The translations under genes were made by a program, and so were the position numbers. Positions 35,869 through 44,787 of a stretch of 51,758 nt of DNA are shown here, one piece after another. Numbering within the stretch: position 1 is the first letter of the stretch; every line of letters starts with the position of its first letter. Origin of the DNA: Streptomyces bobili (GTDB taxonomy: Bacteria > Actinomycetota > Actinomycetes > Streptomycetales > Streptomycetaceae); assembly GCF_002154575.1 (NCBI RefSeq), contig NZ_MUBA01000062.1, positions 1 through 51,758 on the forward strand, written 5' to 3'. The notes under the pieces are model-generated. The model ran no database searches. It was not told the DNA's origin and saw only the letters and a program-made list of their open reading frames with translations.

Positions 35869-36093
35869 GTGAACCGGCGGCCGGAGCATCTGACCGTGAG
35901 GGAGGAGGAGATCCTCCGCGTGATCCGCCGCTCCATCCGGGACCGGGGAGAGGCCCTGTCGGTGCAGCAGCTGGCGCGGGAGATCGGGATGCGCAGCACG
36001 GCGTCGGTGGCCTATCACCTGGCCAACCTGGAAAAGCGCGGGGCGCTGGTCCGTGACGGCCGCAGCTGGCAGACCTGCCGCCTGACCCGCTAG
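35869..36093 (+). CDS. LexA-type winged-helix DNA-binding protein without protease domain
   Basis: GTG 35869 follows GGAG by 8 bases and gives 74 residues. LTVREEEILRVIRRSIRDRG, LSVQQLAREIGMRSTASVAY and HLANLEKRGALVRDG match the LexA N-terminal domain. The self-cleavage domain is absent and the gene ends at a normal TAG. Stand-alone LexA-like domains may repress constitutively. GTG 35866 is an alternative start. It could also be a fused relic of transposon DNA, because an in-frame transposase fragment lies just upstream. Confidence 0.6.
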   Translation: MNRRPEHLTVREEEILRVIRRSIRDRGEALSVQQLAREIGMRSTASVAYHLANLEKRGALVRDGRSWQTCRLTR

Positions 36094-36208
36094 CAGACGC
36101 AGCACGGCGGTGGCCGCGCCGGGCTCTGCGGGAGCACTGCCAGGCTCTGGGCGGCTGATACTGCCGACTGCCTCTCACCGCGGGCTCGCCGCCCCCTACG
36201 ATGCCGTC

Positions 36209-36770
36209 GTGCGGAACACCAAGGCGTTCAAGGAAGCCGTTGCCCAGACGCTCGCTGAGCTGGCCCATCGGGGGGTGACCCTCGCGCCGGCGACCGTGGC
36301 GGACACCATCGAGAAGCAGATCAGCACCGTTTCCGAGCGTCTCGGCATCCAAGTGCGCTCAGCCTGGCGTTACTTCGGCGCGGCCGTGATCGCCGACCGC
36401 CTCGCCCAGAGCCTGCGTTCCTACGAGGGAAGCAGCAGCGGGAAGGACGTCGGGGAGGCACCCACGCCGCCACTGGACAACCCTGAACTCACGCTGGTCC
36501 TCGCCGGGGTGCCGGAATTTCCTGGTCCAGACTGGCGGCGACCTGTAGGCCGTCATCATCAACGTGGCGGTCAACGCCTGGATGGCCGGCCACATCCACG
36601 GCGAGGACGGCTGCACCGGATGCGACGCCAGCTGCGGCGACGCTGGGCACGACTGGCAGGCCCGGATGCGCGCCATCACCGAGATGCAGCCCGACATCAC
36701 CAAGTGGTTCGACCGCGACGTATGGACCGCCGCGGTCAACGACACCGGGTACACCGTCACTCGCCGCTGA
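36209..36770 (+). pseudogene. Conserved actinobacterial hypothetical gene, broken
   Basis: It starts VRNTKAFKEAVAQTLAELAH and continues GIQVRSAWRYFGAAVIADRL to GVPEF. A one-base insertion near 36,520 (TTTCCTGG) shifts the frame. The expected frame reads LVQTGGDL, a TAG where Gln is expected, and AVIINVAVNAWMAGHIHGED, ending AVNDTGYTVTRR. The Cys-rich GCTGCDASCGDAGHDW could bind metal. Function is unknown. Confidence 0.6.
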
Positions 36771-36909
36771 CGTGGCCCAGCAAAGGTGGTGGAAGAAGAC
36801 CTGATCACTCCTGGCGTCCACGCTTTCGCCACGCTGGTGCAGTGGTTCACCCTGGTGCGGAAGTCTCCAGGGGATGGCCAGTAGCGGGAAGCGCGTCGGA
36901 AGCGCAGGG

Positions 36910-37311
36910 ATGAGCGTGATGTGGGCGGCAACGACACTGGAATCAGGACGGTTCTCCGCAGTCGAGAGATGTTCGGACATCGGGGAGCTGGCGGATCACT
37001 TCAGCGTGCTGCGCTGTCGTGGCCAGGGGTACCTTGAAGTCCGGTTGCCAGGAAGTGCGTTTCCCCTGCTGACTCTGGGCTTTCGAGACGGTCAAGCAGT
37101 CGTCCATCGGTTTGATGAGGCTGAGAGATTGTCCCTGCTCGCCGCAGACGGCATCGCCGCAGCGGACGCCGTGGTCGACGTCCCGGTCATGGATGACATC
37201 GCCGTCTTCAGTGGCAAATTCGTCCTGGCCGTCGACCGCGCGTGGGCCCTCGTGCACGACTTCGTCCAGACGAGGGCGCCTGGCGAACTGGGCGAGTGGT
37301 GTGAGTTGTAA
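36910..37311 (+). CDS. Imm1-like orphan immunity protein
   Basis: The 133-residue protein (from ATG 36910) follows the Imm1 pattern: CSDIGELADHFSVLRCRGQG, YLEVRLPGSAFPLLTLGF, DGQAVVHRFDEAERLSL and a beta-alpha end AWALVHDFVQTRAPGELGEW. Imm1 proteins protect against deaminase or nuclease toxins of polymorphic systems. No toxin gene is next to it. An in-frame ATG at 36874 is an alternative start. The family call is by pattern only. Confidence 0.55.
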   Translation: MSVMWAATTLESGRFSAVERCSDIGELADHFSVLRCRGQGYLEVRLPGSAFPLLTLGFRDGQAVVHRFDEAERLSLLAADGIAAADAVVDVPVMDDIAVFSGKFVLAVDRAWALVHDFVQTRAPGELGEWCEL

Positions 37312-37439
37312 CCACGGAGCTCTTTCAGAGTGGCCCCTGATCGGGTGACGACGTCGCCGTCCGCAACGGACAAGGCTCCTGTGCCGTTGAGGGAGGTGTT
37401 CGACGTCTCAACCCATCGGCGCAGAAGCCCTGTTGGTCC

Positions 37440-37880
37440 CACATCCTGCCGCACTCGACCTGCCCCATGCGCTCATCGAGTGGGTCACCATGCTCATCGT
37501 CACCCGCGAGGGTGACCGCCGCTGCAAGCTCCCGCCGCACCAACGTGCCCTCGTCGGCCTGGTGTAGCTGCGGCGGCACGACACCCTCGCCCAACTCGCG
37601 GCCGGCTCGGCATCTCCGTCGGCACCGCCCACGCCTACACGACAGCCCTCATCGCCCTCGCGGAGTGCGACCGGGTCGGCGACAGCCGGGCCGACTTCTC
37701 CCAAAAACACCGACGCCATGGAGTGAACGTGCAGGTGGTGACCGATCCAGCCGGACGACTGCTGTGGATCTCACCCGCACTGCCCGGCCGCGCACACGAC
37801 CTGACCGCAGCCCGCACCCACCGGATCATCCGGATCTGCGAACGCCAAGGCGTCCCGATCCTCGTCGACCGCGACCGCCT
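37440..37880 (+). pseudogene. IS5-like transposase relic with multiple lesions
   Basis: Pieces in different frames read [65 protein letters not shown] and NVQVVTDPAGRLLWISPALP, RAHDLTAARTHRIIRICERQ. This order is that of actinobacterial IS5-type transposases with an HTH N-terminus. A stop and several deletions are present, and the 3' end is missing. Confidence 0.7.
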
Positions 37881-37887
37881 TCGAGCC

Positions 37888-38047
37888 GCGGTGGCACCCG
37901 ATCATCCACGAGGCGTTGCGGGTGCGCGAGGGCACTGGTGCGCCGTCGTCCTATGACGCGGCCCCGGTACACCGGGGCCGCGAGACGGCCGAGTTCACGG
38001 CCATGGTCGTCGAGGCCGGTCTGGCGCCGGGGGCCTCTCGGGGCTGA
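37888..38047 (+). pseudogene. Fragment of an unrecognised gene (C-terminus)
   Basis: A plus frame reads WHPIIHEALRVREGTGAPSS, DAAPVHRGRETAEFTAMVVE, AGLAPGASRG and stops at TGA 38045-38047. It has protein-like composition but no start codon and no family I recognise. It is wedged between two transposase relics. Confidence 0.35.
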
Positions 38048-38104
38048 GGATCGACTCCGCGGTCGGTGATCGCGTCGGTTTCCCCAGCCCTCGGGCAGAG
38101 TCGG

Positions 38105-38425
38105 CTACTTGATCGGGGGTTCGGTCGGGTCGGTGGGGTTCTTCGGTCGTTTGTTGGGTCGGTAGCTGGGGCCGTGCATGATGATCTGGTGGTTGGCGTT
38201 GATCAGCCGGTCCAGGAGTGACTCGGCGACGACCGGGTTGGGGAAGAGCGGATACCAGTCGCTGGGTGCCCGGTTGCTGGTGATGATCAGGACCGCCCCT
38301 GACGCTCGGAGACGAGTTCGTAGAGGTCATCGGCCTGGGAGGCGGACAGCTGATGGCGCCCTGCCGGACGGCCTGGTGACCGAGAGCCTGGGCGACGTGT
38401 GTCTTCCCGACGCCGACGGCTATCG
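38105..38425 (-). pseudogene. IstB-like ATPase relic
   Basis: The minus strand reads VGVGKTHVAQALGHQAVRQG (Walker A). After a deletion it continues, in another frame, with ILIITSNRAPSDWYPLFP and ESLLDRLINANHQIIMHGPS, ending TEPPIK at TAG 38105. These are the first and last thirds of an IS21-type helper; the middle is missing. It differs from the IstB at 44,075, so it came from a different IS21. Confidence 0.7.
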
Positions 38426-38525
38426 AGGGTTCGGTTCGAGATTCCGCATGCTGTTGCTGGGTGCGATCTTCCTGAGATCGATGCGATGTGGCTGCGATGT
38501 CAGTGCGGCCTCGTATGTTGGCCCG

Positions 38526-39050
38526 ATGACTCAGAAGGTGGTCGACGAGCGGGCCGTCGAGGCGGCTGTGAACGATGCCGAACAGGCGATAGCCGAGTTC
38601 GACGGGGCCTGCCGGTGGCTGGCTGCTGCCCGGCAGGGACTGATGGAGCCTCTTGCGGTCGAGGTCTGGGTATTCGACAAGGATCTTGCCCGGGTGGTGT
38701 TGGTGAAGCACCGTTGGCGGGATTGGGTTCCACCGGGCGGGAAGGTCGAGGCCGGGGAGACGTCGCGCGAGGGTGCGACCCGAGAGCTTCTTGAGGAGAC
38801 GGGCCTTCGGGTGGAACTGCTGCCCGAGCCGGCAGCAGTTGCGGTTCGCTCCTTTCATCCGGACTGGCCGGTCACTCTCGGGTTGTCGTATGCGGCCGTC
38901 GTTGATGCAGCGGCCTCGTTTGTCCCGGAGGCCGGGCAGCCGGTGGCCTGGAAGAGGCTGGACGAGGGCTGGGAGAGCTATTTTCCCGACGATCTATCCC
39001 GAATCCGTCAGCATGCCGCGTGGTTGGCTGATCGGTTGGGCCGTCACTGA
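38526..39050 (+). CDS. NUDIX hydrolase
   Basis: The 174-residue protein has a complete Nudix box, GGKVEAGETSREGATRELLE followed by ETGL (Gx5Ex7REUxEExGU), so the metal-binding Glu residues are present. It hydrolyses a nucleoside diphosphate linked to another group; the substrate cannot be told. The long N-terminal helix (VEAAVNDAEQAIAEFDGA) is unusual. Its stop overlaps that of the convergent TnpC-like gene by 7 bases, so it may be cargo of that gene's element. Confidence 0.88.
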   Translation: MTQKVVDERAVEAAVNDAEQAIAEFDGACRWLAAARQGLMEPLAVEVWVFDKDLARVVLVKHRWRDWVPPGGKVEAGETSREGATRELLEETGLRVELLPEPAAVAVRSFHPDWPVTLGLSYAAVVDAAASFVPEAGQPVAWKRLDEGWESYFPDDLSRIRQHAAWLADRLGRH

Positions 39051-39409
39051 GAGACTGATGCTGTTCCTCCGCGGCGGGTGAGTTCGCGTCGGAGGTCGAG
39101 GTTCTCGCCGTGGGCTTGCTCGAGTGCGTCTCTCAACGCCTGTACTTCTTCGCGGTGCTGCTTCTTCAGGCGGGTGATCTGGCCGGTCAGGGCGAGGACG
39201 AGGGTGCTCTGCTCGTCGGCTGGAGGCGTCGGTGCGGGAACCGGCCGGGCTTGAGTCCGGAGCCGTTCGATGCGTCCGCGCAGGTCGGGGTGGTTATAGA
39301 GGAACGCGTGAGAGACGTCGGCCTCGCGCTGGACGGCCTGGAAGGTGATCGGCTCGCCGCGCTTGACCAGGGTGCGGATCGCCTTCTCCGCCGCCAACGG
39401 CGAAAGCAT
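39044..39409 (-). CDS. TnpC-like (DUF6262-type) recombinase accessory protein, 5'-truncated
   Basis: The 121-residue frame has EKAIRTLVKRGEPITFQAVQ, READVSHAFLYNHPDLRGRI and then a coiled coil (ITRLKKQHREEVQALRDALE). This is the TnpC-type small protein encoded after tnpA-tnpB in Tn554-like trios. Relatives have a longer N-terminal helix; the IS21 element begins about 50 bases upstream and probably removed it. The matching recombinases are absent. Its presence means another trio element once stood here. Confidence 0.6.
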   Translation of the reverse strand: MLSPLAAEKAIRTLVKRGEPITFQAVQREADVSHAFLYNHPDLRGRIERLRTQARPVPAPTPPADEQSTLVLALTGQITRLKKQHREEVQALRDALEQAHGENLDLRRELTRRGGTASVSQ

Positions 39410-39589
39410 CCTCGTTGGCTACAGCGAGAAGAGCATGCACTCCGAAAGGTCCATCGGCTACCCGTGTCGGCGTACACGTGAACGTCCCCACCCGCGTACG
39501 GATGAAAAGGGACAGTTGCTGATGCGTTGAGACCTGCTGCTCGGCACTCTGCTGCTTGGTCGGTGAGAGGCGGCAGGAGGCGGTCGACG

Positions 39590-40184
39590 GTGGTCCTGGA
39601 TCCGCATCGTTGGTCGGAATTGCGGCGCTTCCGGAGTCTGTTGGAGTCCGGGGCGATCAGCCTGTCAGAGGTGGTCCGGGAGACGGGGCTGGACCGGAAG
39701 ACGGTCCGCAAGTATCTGTCGGCACCGGGGCCGGCAACCCCGCCACGGCGGTCGCCGAGCGGGCGGTCGAAGGCGAGGGTGATCGACGAGTTCGCTCCGC
39801 TGGTCGACTCGATGTTGCGGGCGGAGATTCTGATGAAGGCCGCGGTGATCCACGGGCGGCTGGTGGCGGAGTACGGGTTCACCGGCAACTATCAGCGGAC
39901 CAAGCTCTACGTTCACGAAGCCCGGCCTCGGATCGCCCAGGAGCTCGGCATCACGCCGAAGGAACTCGCCGGGATGCACCGCCGGTTCGAGGTGATTCCC
40001 GGCGCTCAGGCCCAGGTCGACTGGGCGACGAGGGCAAGATCCTCGCCCACATGGGCATCCCTAAGGTCTACTCCTTCCACATGACGCTGTCGTACTCGCG
40101 CGACCCGTTCTGCTGCTTCACCACCAGCCAGGACCTACAGACCTTCTTCGACTGCCACCGCCGGGCCTTCGCCCATTTCGGCGG
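39590..40184 (+). pseudogene. IstA transposase (IS21), 5' part up to Element III
   Basis: GTG 39590 follows GGAGG (39576-39580). The frame reads ETGLDRKTVRKYLSAPG (helix-turn-helix) and IHGRLVAEYGFTGNYQRTKL, then VIPGAQAQVDW with the first catalytic Asp. A one-base deletion near 40,024 shifts to GDEGKILAHMGIPKVYSF ... HRRAFAHFGG. It ends exactly at the Element III junction, before VPMTIVYDR at 43256. Confidence 0.88.
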
Positions 40185-40186
40185 TT

Positions 40187-40194
40187 ATGTGGGT
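40187..40194 (+). repeat. Element III left terminal inverted repeat
   Basis: ATGTGGGT pairs with ACCCGCAT at 43240-43247, with one mismatch (T/C). Confidence 0.6.
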
Positions 40195-40229
40195 GACAAC
40201 TCTTCCGCGATCTCGTGTTCCCGGTCAGG

Positions 40230-41276
40230 ATGGTCGCTCCCGTCGAGGAGCTCGGATGGCCTGGCAGCCGCAGTTGGTACGGCGCGTCGACGCTGCGGGA
40301 ACCCCGCGGCCTCGCTGGGGCACGCCCTGGTCGACGACTACCTGCAGTTCGTGGCGGCCCGCTGTCGTCCGAACACCCTGCTGGCCACCGCCTACGACCT
40401 GAACGTCTTCTTCTCGCTGGTGCCCAAGGAACCGGTCGACGTCGTCACCGCAGACATCTTCGCGTTCATCACCGCGCAGAAGAAGCCGCGGCGGGGGCCG
40501 AAGGTCGTCCGGCTCGAAGACGGTGAAGCCGGGCTCTCGGCCCGCACCATCAAGCGCCGGCTCGCCAGCATCTCAGGGCTGTTCGGCTACCTGATGACCC
40601 GCGACGACCTCGCCATCGACCGCAACCCGGTGCCCACAGGGTTGGCCAACCGCCGTCGCAGCGGCAACCGCGGGGCACCGCTGCTGCGCACGCCCCGCAC
40701 CCTTCCGCGGGTCCTCGGACCGGGCGAGGTCGAGGCAGTACTCGGTGCGGTGAACACCGCGCGGGACCGAGCCATGATCCTTGCGATGCTACTGGGCGGA
40801 CTGCGCCGCTGCGAGGTCCTCGGCCTGAAGCTGGGCGACCTATCACCGGGTGAGCGTCGGGTCTCATCAGCGAGGGCAAGGGCGGGCACCAGCGCCTGAT
40901 ACCGGTCTCCGCGCAGTTCTTCACCGCGGTCGGCGACTATCTAGACCGGGAGCGTCCACCGGTCGACCACGACCAGCTGTTCGTCGTCCTGCGCGGGCCG
41001 ACCCGTGGCCGGCCCTTCTCGGCCGACGGCCTGGACGAGATCCTCGATGGCGTCCGCAAGCGCGCTGGCCTGGCGAAATTGACCTGCCATCAGCTCCGGC
41101 ACACCTGCCTGACCCGGCTGCGCGAGGCGGGCATGGCCCTGGAAGCCGTACAGGCCCAGGCTGGACACCGCTCCATCGAATCAACCCGCATCTACATCCA
41201 CCTGGCGAACAGCTGGCTCGTCGAGCAGTACCTGCAGGCGAGTGCCGCCATCGACGCCGACCGGGCGGGCAGCTGA
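40230..41276 (+). pseudogene. Tyrosine recombinase 1 of Element III, frameshifted
   Basis: It begins VAPVEELGWPGSRSWY, shifts near 40,290 to SLGHALVDDYLQFVAARCRP, and carries RTIKRRLASISGLFGYLMTR and GGLRRCEVLGLKLGDLSPGE with the first Arg. A one-base deletion near 40,863 shifts again to FISEGKGGHQRLIPVSAQFF, LTCHQLRHTCLTRL and GHRSIESTRIYIHLANSW with the Tyr. All catalytic residues exist but in three frames. The stop overlaps the next gene as TGATG. Confidence 0.85.
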
Positions 41277-43143
41277 TGCGCCGGGCCCGCGCTGCGGTCC
41301 TGCCGATCGTGCGCCCGGACCTCGTCGAGTCCTACCTCGCCCACCGGGCCGCGCAGGGCATGAACACCGGCCACAAGGTCCGCTGGGGAGCACGGGCCCT
41401 GCTTGCCGCAGTGCCCGACCTGACCGACTTCTGCCGCCTGCCGCTGGAGCGGCAGCTCGCGTTCAACCACGAGACCCACCGGTTCATCAGCTGGCTGTCG
41501 GTGACCGGACGGATGCAGCCGGGCGGCGATTACCTGGTGGCCCGCCGTCCGCGGCTGGGCATCGTGCTCGCGCGAACGGAGCCGGAGCTTCATCTGCGGT
41601 TCATGGAGACCGCCCGCACGCTCGGCTTTCGCGACGCCGTGGCGATGACCCAGTTCAACCTGCTGGGCCACTTTGTCGCGCTGTTCGGCACACGGCCGGA
41701 CCAGCTGCAGCAGAGCGACTGGGACGAGGGACGCCGCCTGCTGCTGGAGGCGGCCCGCCGCATCCCCAACCGCGGTGTCAAGGCCCTGTCGACCGCCCTG
41801 TTCAACCTGGAAGCCACGCTGTTCCACTGCGAGTTGACGGACCAGCTTCCCCGCCGCCGTTCCCCGGACCGGGCCGACATCCGGGCCCGGGAGTGGGCCC
41901 GGGTCCCGGCCGGGATGGCGGACACGATGCAGCACTACCTGCGGCAGATCGCCGGCACCATGCGGCCGGGGACCGTGAAGAACGCCGAGCTGACGCTGCG
42001 GGAGTTCGCCCTGCTGGAGTCAGCCGAAGACACCGCCGTGACCTGCGTCGCCGAGCTCAAGCGGCGGCACGTCGAACGCTATCGGCAGTGGCTGCTGGAG
42101 CGTCCGGCCGCCCGCGGCGGACCGCTGCACCGGCACACTGTCCGTGACCGGCTGAGCAAACTCCGCGGCTTCCTCCACCGCCTGGACGAGTGGGATTCTG
42201 CCGACCGGCCGCCCCGCCAGCTGGTGTTCGACAGCGACTTCCCGATCGCCGACGAACCGCTGCCCCGCTTCCTCGACGATGCCGCAGCCGCCAAGCTGCT
42301 GGCCGCCGCCCGCCAGGACACTGATCCGTTCGCCCGGCTGGCCATCGAGATCCTCGCCCGCACCGGGATGCGCGCAGCGAGATGCTCGGCCTCACCATCG
42401 ACGCGGTCCTCCAGATCGGCTCCGCCTACTGGCTCCGCGTCCCGGTCGGCAAGATGCACACCGACCGCTACGTTCCCCTTCACCCGCAGATGAAGACGCT
42501 GCTGGACGACTGGCTGCTGCACCGGCCAGACGGCCTGCGCTCGAACCTGCTGTTCACCGACCACGGCCGCCCGGTCAACGCTTCCCACATCGAGGCCGCG
42601 GTCCGCAAGGCCGCCGAACGGGCTGGCCTGGGCCGGGTCACGCCGCACCAGCTCCGGCATACTCTGGCCACCCAGGCGATCAACCGGGGCATGTCCCTGG
42701 AGGCCGTCGCGGCACTACTTGGCCACCGGTCGTTGTCCATGACACGTGTTTTCGCGCGGATCGCCGACCGGACCGTCGCGGACGAGTACTTCGCGGTCTC
42801 GGAGAAGGTGGAGGCCCTCTACAACGCCCCGCGCCAGCTGCCGGCGGACGCCGAGGGCGCGGAGATGGCCAAGCTCCGCCGAGAGATGCACCGCCGGATG
42901 CTCGGCAACGGCTACTGCGCTCGCCCCGTCGAGATGGACTGCCACTTCGAGTCGATCTGCGAGTCCTGCACGTTCTTCGTCACCACGATCGAGTTCCGGC
43001 CCACGCTCGAACGCCAGCGGGACGACGCTGCAGCCAAGGGACAGGTAGCCCGCGAGCAGATCTTCGACGGACTCCTCAGCCGACTCGACGGAGAAGCGCG
43101 GCCACTGACAACGCTTCGTCGGGCTACGAAGCAACGTCCCTGA
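41276..43143 (+). pseudogene. Tyrosine recombinase 2 of Element III, broken at the active site
   Basis: It starts MRRARAAVLPIVRPDLVESY. Near 42,373 a one-base deletion occurs immediately after the first catalytic Arg (LARTGMR). The other frame continues SEMLGLTIDAVLQIGSAYWL, TPHQLRHTLATQA and LGHRSLSMTRVFARIADR. In the last motif Phe stands where the Tyr nucleophile is expected. The C-terminal Cys cluster (YCARPVEMDCHFESICESC) matches the knuckle of other large recombinases. It carries two independent inactivating changes. Confidence 0.85.
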
Positions 43144-43239
43144 TGCCTCGCCGCGGGCCAGTTCAACATTGATCGCATCGGAGCCGCGTGAGGCGGGGCC
43201 CTGCCCCGGGCTCAGCACGACCGGTGGCTTGACATCGAG

Positions 43240-43247
43240 ACCCGCAT
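43240..43247 (-). repeat. Element III right terminal inverted repeat
   Basis: ACCCGCAT pairs with ATGTGGGT at 40187-40194. It is 8 bases from the right junction, six more than the left repeat. Confidence 0.6.
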
Positions 43248-43255
43248 ATTAGAGG

Positions 43256-44078
43256 GGTGCCGATGACGATCGTCTACGACCGCACGAAGACCGTCGTCCG
43301 CCGCCACGTCGCCCCGGGCGAGGCGGTCCCGCTGCACCCGGAAGCGGTCGGGTTCGCCGGCCACTACGACTTCGACATCGACGTCCTGGCCGCCTACCGG
43401 CCCACTGGCAAGGGCCGCGTCGAACGGCAAGTCCTCATCGTCCGCGACTACGTCCTGTCCGGCCGGTCCTTCTCCTCCGTCGAGGAGATGGACGCCGCCT
43501 TCGCCACATGGGTGCCGCAGCGACGGGCCCAGGCCCACCGGACCCACCAGCAGATCATCGGAGAGCGGGCGGCCCGCGACCACGTGGCTCTCAAGCCGCT
43601 GCCTTCGACTCCGTATCTGGTGGCCGAACGGCACCTGCGGCCGGTCGGCAAGGACTGCCTGGTCGCTTTCGGCGGCAACCTCTACTCGGTGCCTGCCCGC
43701 AGGGTCCAACCGCGTCAGCTGGTGGAGATCAGGGCCACGAAATCGCAGGTCATGCTGCACTCCACCCTCGCTGACTCAAGTGGCGAGACGCTGCTGGCCA
43801 CCCACCCGCGGGCGGTCGGCCGCGGGGCCCGCGTCGTCGACGAGGCCCACTGAGACGGTCTGCCCACCGGCAAGGGACGCCGCACCACCACCGGCGATGT
43901 CCTACCCCGGCCCCGCCAGGAGCGTCCACGGGGCGAGGAGGCCGGACCCCTGCAGGCCCTGCTGAACCGGGCCGCGGCCACCCGCATCGAGGTCGGCCGC
44001 AGGCCGCTGTCGGTCTATGACGAGCTGACCGGCACCCCTCCCTTCACCACCCGTCCGAGCACGAGGGAAACGTCTTGA
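43256..44078 (+). pseudogene. IstA transposase (IS21), 3' part after Element III
   Basis: It resumes PMTIVYDRTKTVVRRHVAPG with the second catalytic Asp, then YRPTGKGRVERQVLIVRDYV with the Glu, and PVGKDCLVAFGGNLYSVPAR. At 43851-43853 a TGA replaces an expected Trp codon. Beyond it the frame reads DGLPTGKGRRTTTGDVLP ... LLNRAAATRIEVGRRPLSVY and ends TGA, overlapping the istB TTG start. Confidence 0.87.
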
Positions 44079-44471
44079 GCGAGCTGGTCTCCACCCGCAT
44101 CCGCAACACGGCCGGCAAGCTCGGCCTGCCCCACCTGGCCGAAACGATCAACGAGTACACCCGGCGGGCCGACGAGGGGAAGATGGGCTACCTCGACTTC
44201 CTCGACCTGGTCCTGTCCGAGGAACTGGCCGTCCGCGACGACCGCCGCTTCCGCCAGGGCCTGCGGCTCTCGAAGCTGCCACACCACAAGACGCTCGACG
44301 AGTACGACTTCTCCTTCCAGCCCGACCTCGACCCGCGCAAGGTCAAGGACCTCGCCACCCTCTCGTTCGTCGACGGCAAAGCGAACGCCGCCCTGCTCGG
44401 GCCGCCCGGGGTCGGTAAGACACACATCGCTGTCGCTCTCGCGGTCGCGGCCTGCCGGGCCGGCAGGCGGA
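44075..44471 (+). pseudogene. IstB helper ATPase (IS21), 5' part
   Basis: TTG 44075 overlaps the istA stop. It reads TRIRNTAGKLGLPHLAETIN, FLDLVLSEELAVRDDRRFRQ, KVKDLATLSFVDGKANAALL and LGPPGVGKTHIAVALAVAAC (Walker A). It is cut after RAGRRI by the inserted IS21-2/methyltransferase block. It resumes at 46289. IstB is the AAA+ protein that selects the target for IstA. Confidence 0.88.
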
Positions 44472-44785
44472 TCAGCGCGCCGGCTCAGACGTGCCTCGCG
44501 CCTGGTCGCGGCTGGCGACCACGAGGTATCCATCGCTCTCGGGGTCGAAGGTGGTGGACTGCACCGTGAGCCCAACGCTCCGCAACTGCGCCACGAGGTC
44601 CTCGTACCGGTAGGGCCAGATGGACAACCGCTCCGAGCAGGCTCGCATTGCCCCATCCGGCTCGATCTGGGCGACCACGATCTCGAGGAAGTGTTCCTGC
44701 TCCCAGCGCTGCTCGATCTGCCAGTAGTAGCTGACGACCGCATCGCTGTCGTTGCGGCGGATGAGTCGCCCCCTGGGCAGCGCGG
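44472..44785 (-). pseudogene. Methyltransferase-like C-terminal fragment
   Basis: The minus strand reads RRNDSDAVVSYYWQIEQRWE, QEHFLEIVVAQIEPDGAMRA and LVAQLRSVGLTVQSTTFDPE, ending SDGYLVVASRDQ with further residues to TGA 44472. The pattern is that of the last third of small-molecule SAM methyltransferases. The SAM motif is absent. The 5' side joins IS21-2 istA within a run of G. Confidence 0.55.
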
Positions 44786-44787
44786 AG

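Larger units (their letters stand above)
40185..43255. mobile_element. Element III: two-gene tyrosine-recombinase element in istA
   Basis: Deleting 40185-43255 joins TTCGGCGG to GGTGCCG and restores H-F-G-G-V-P in frame. Inverted repeats ATGTGGGT (40187-40194) and ACCCGCAT (43240-43247) lie 2 and 8 bases from the junctions. The 3,071-bp element contains recombinases 1 and 2 only, both broken by single-base indels, so it is fixed in place. Confidence 0.87.
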
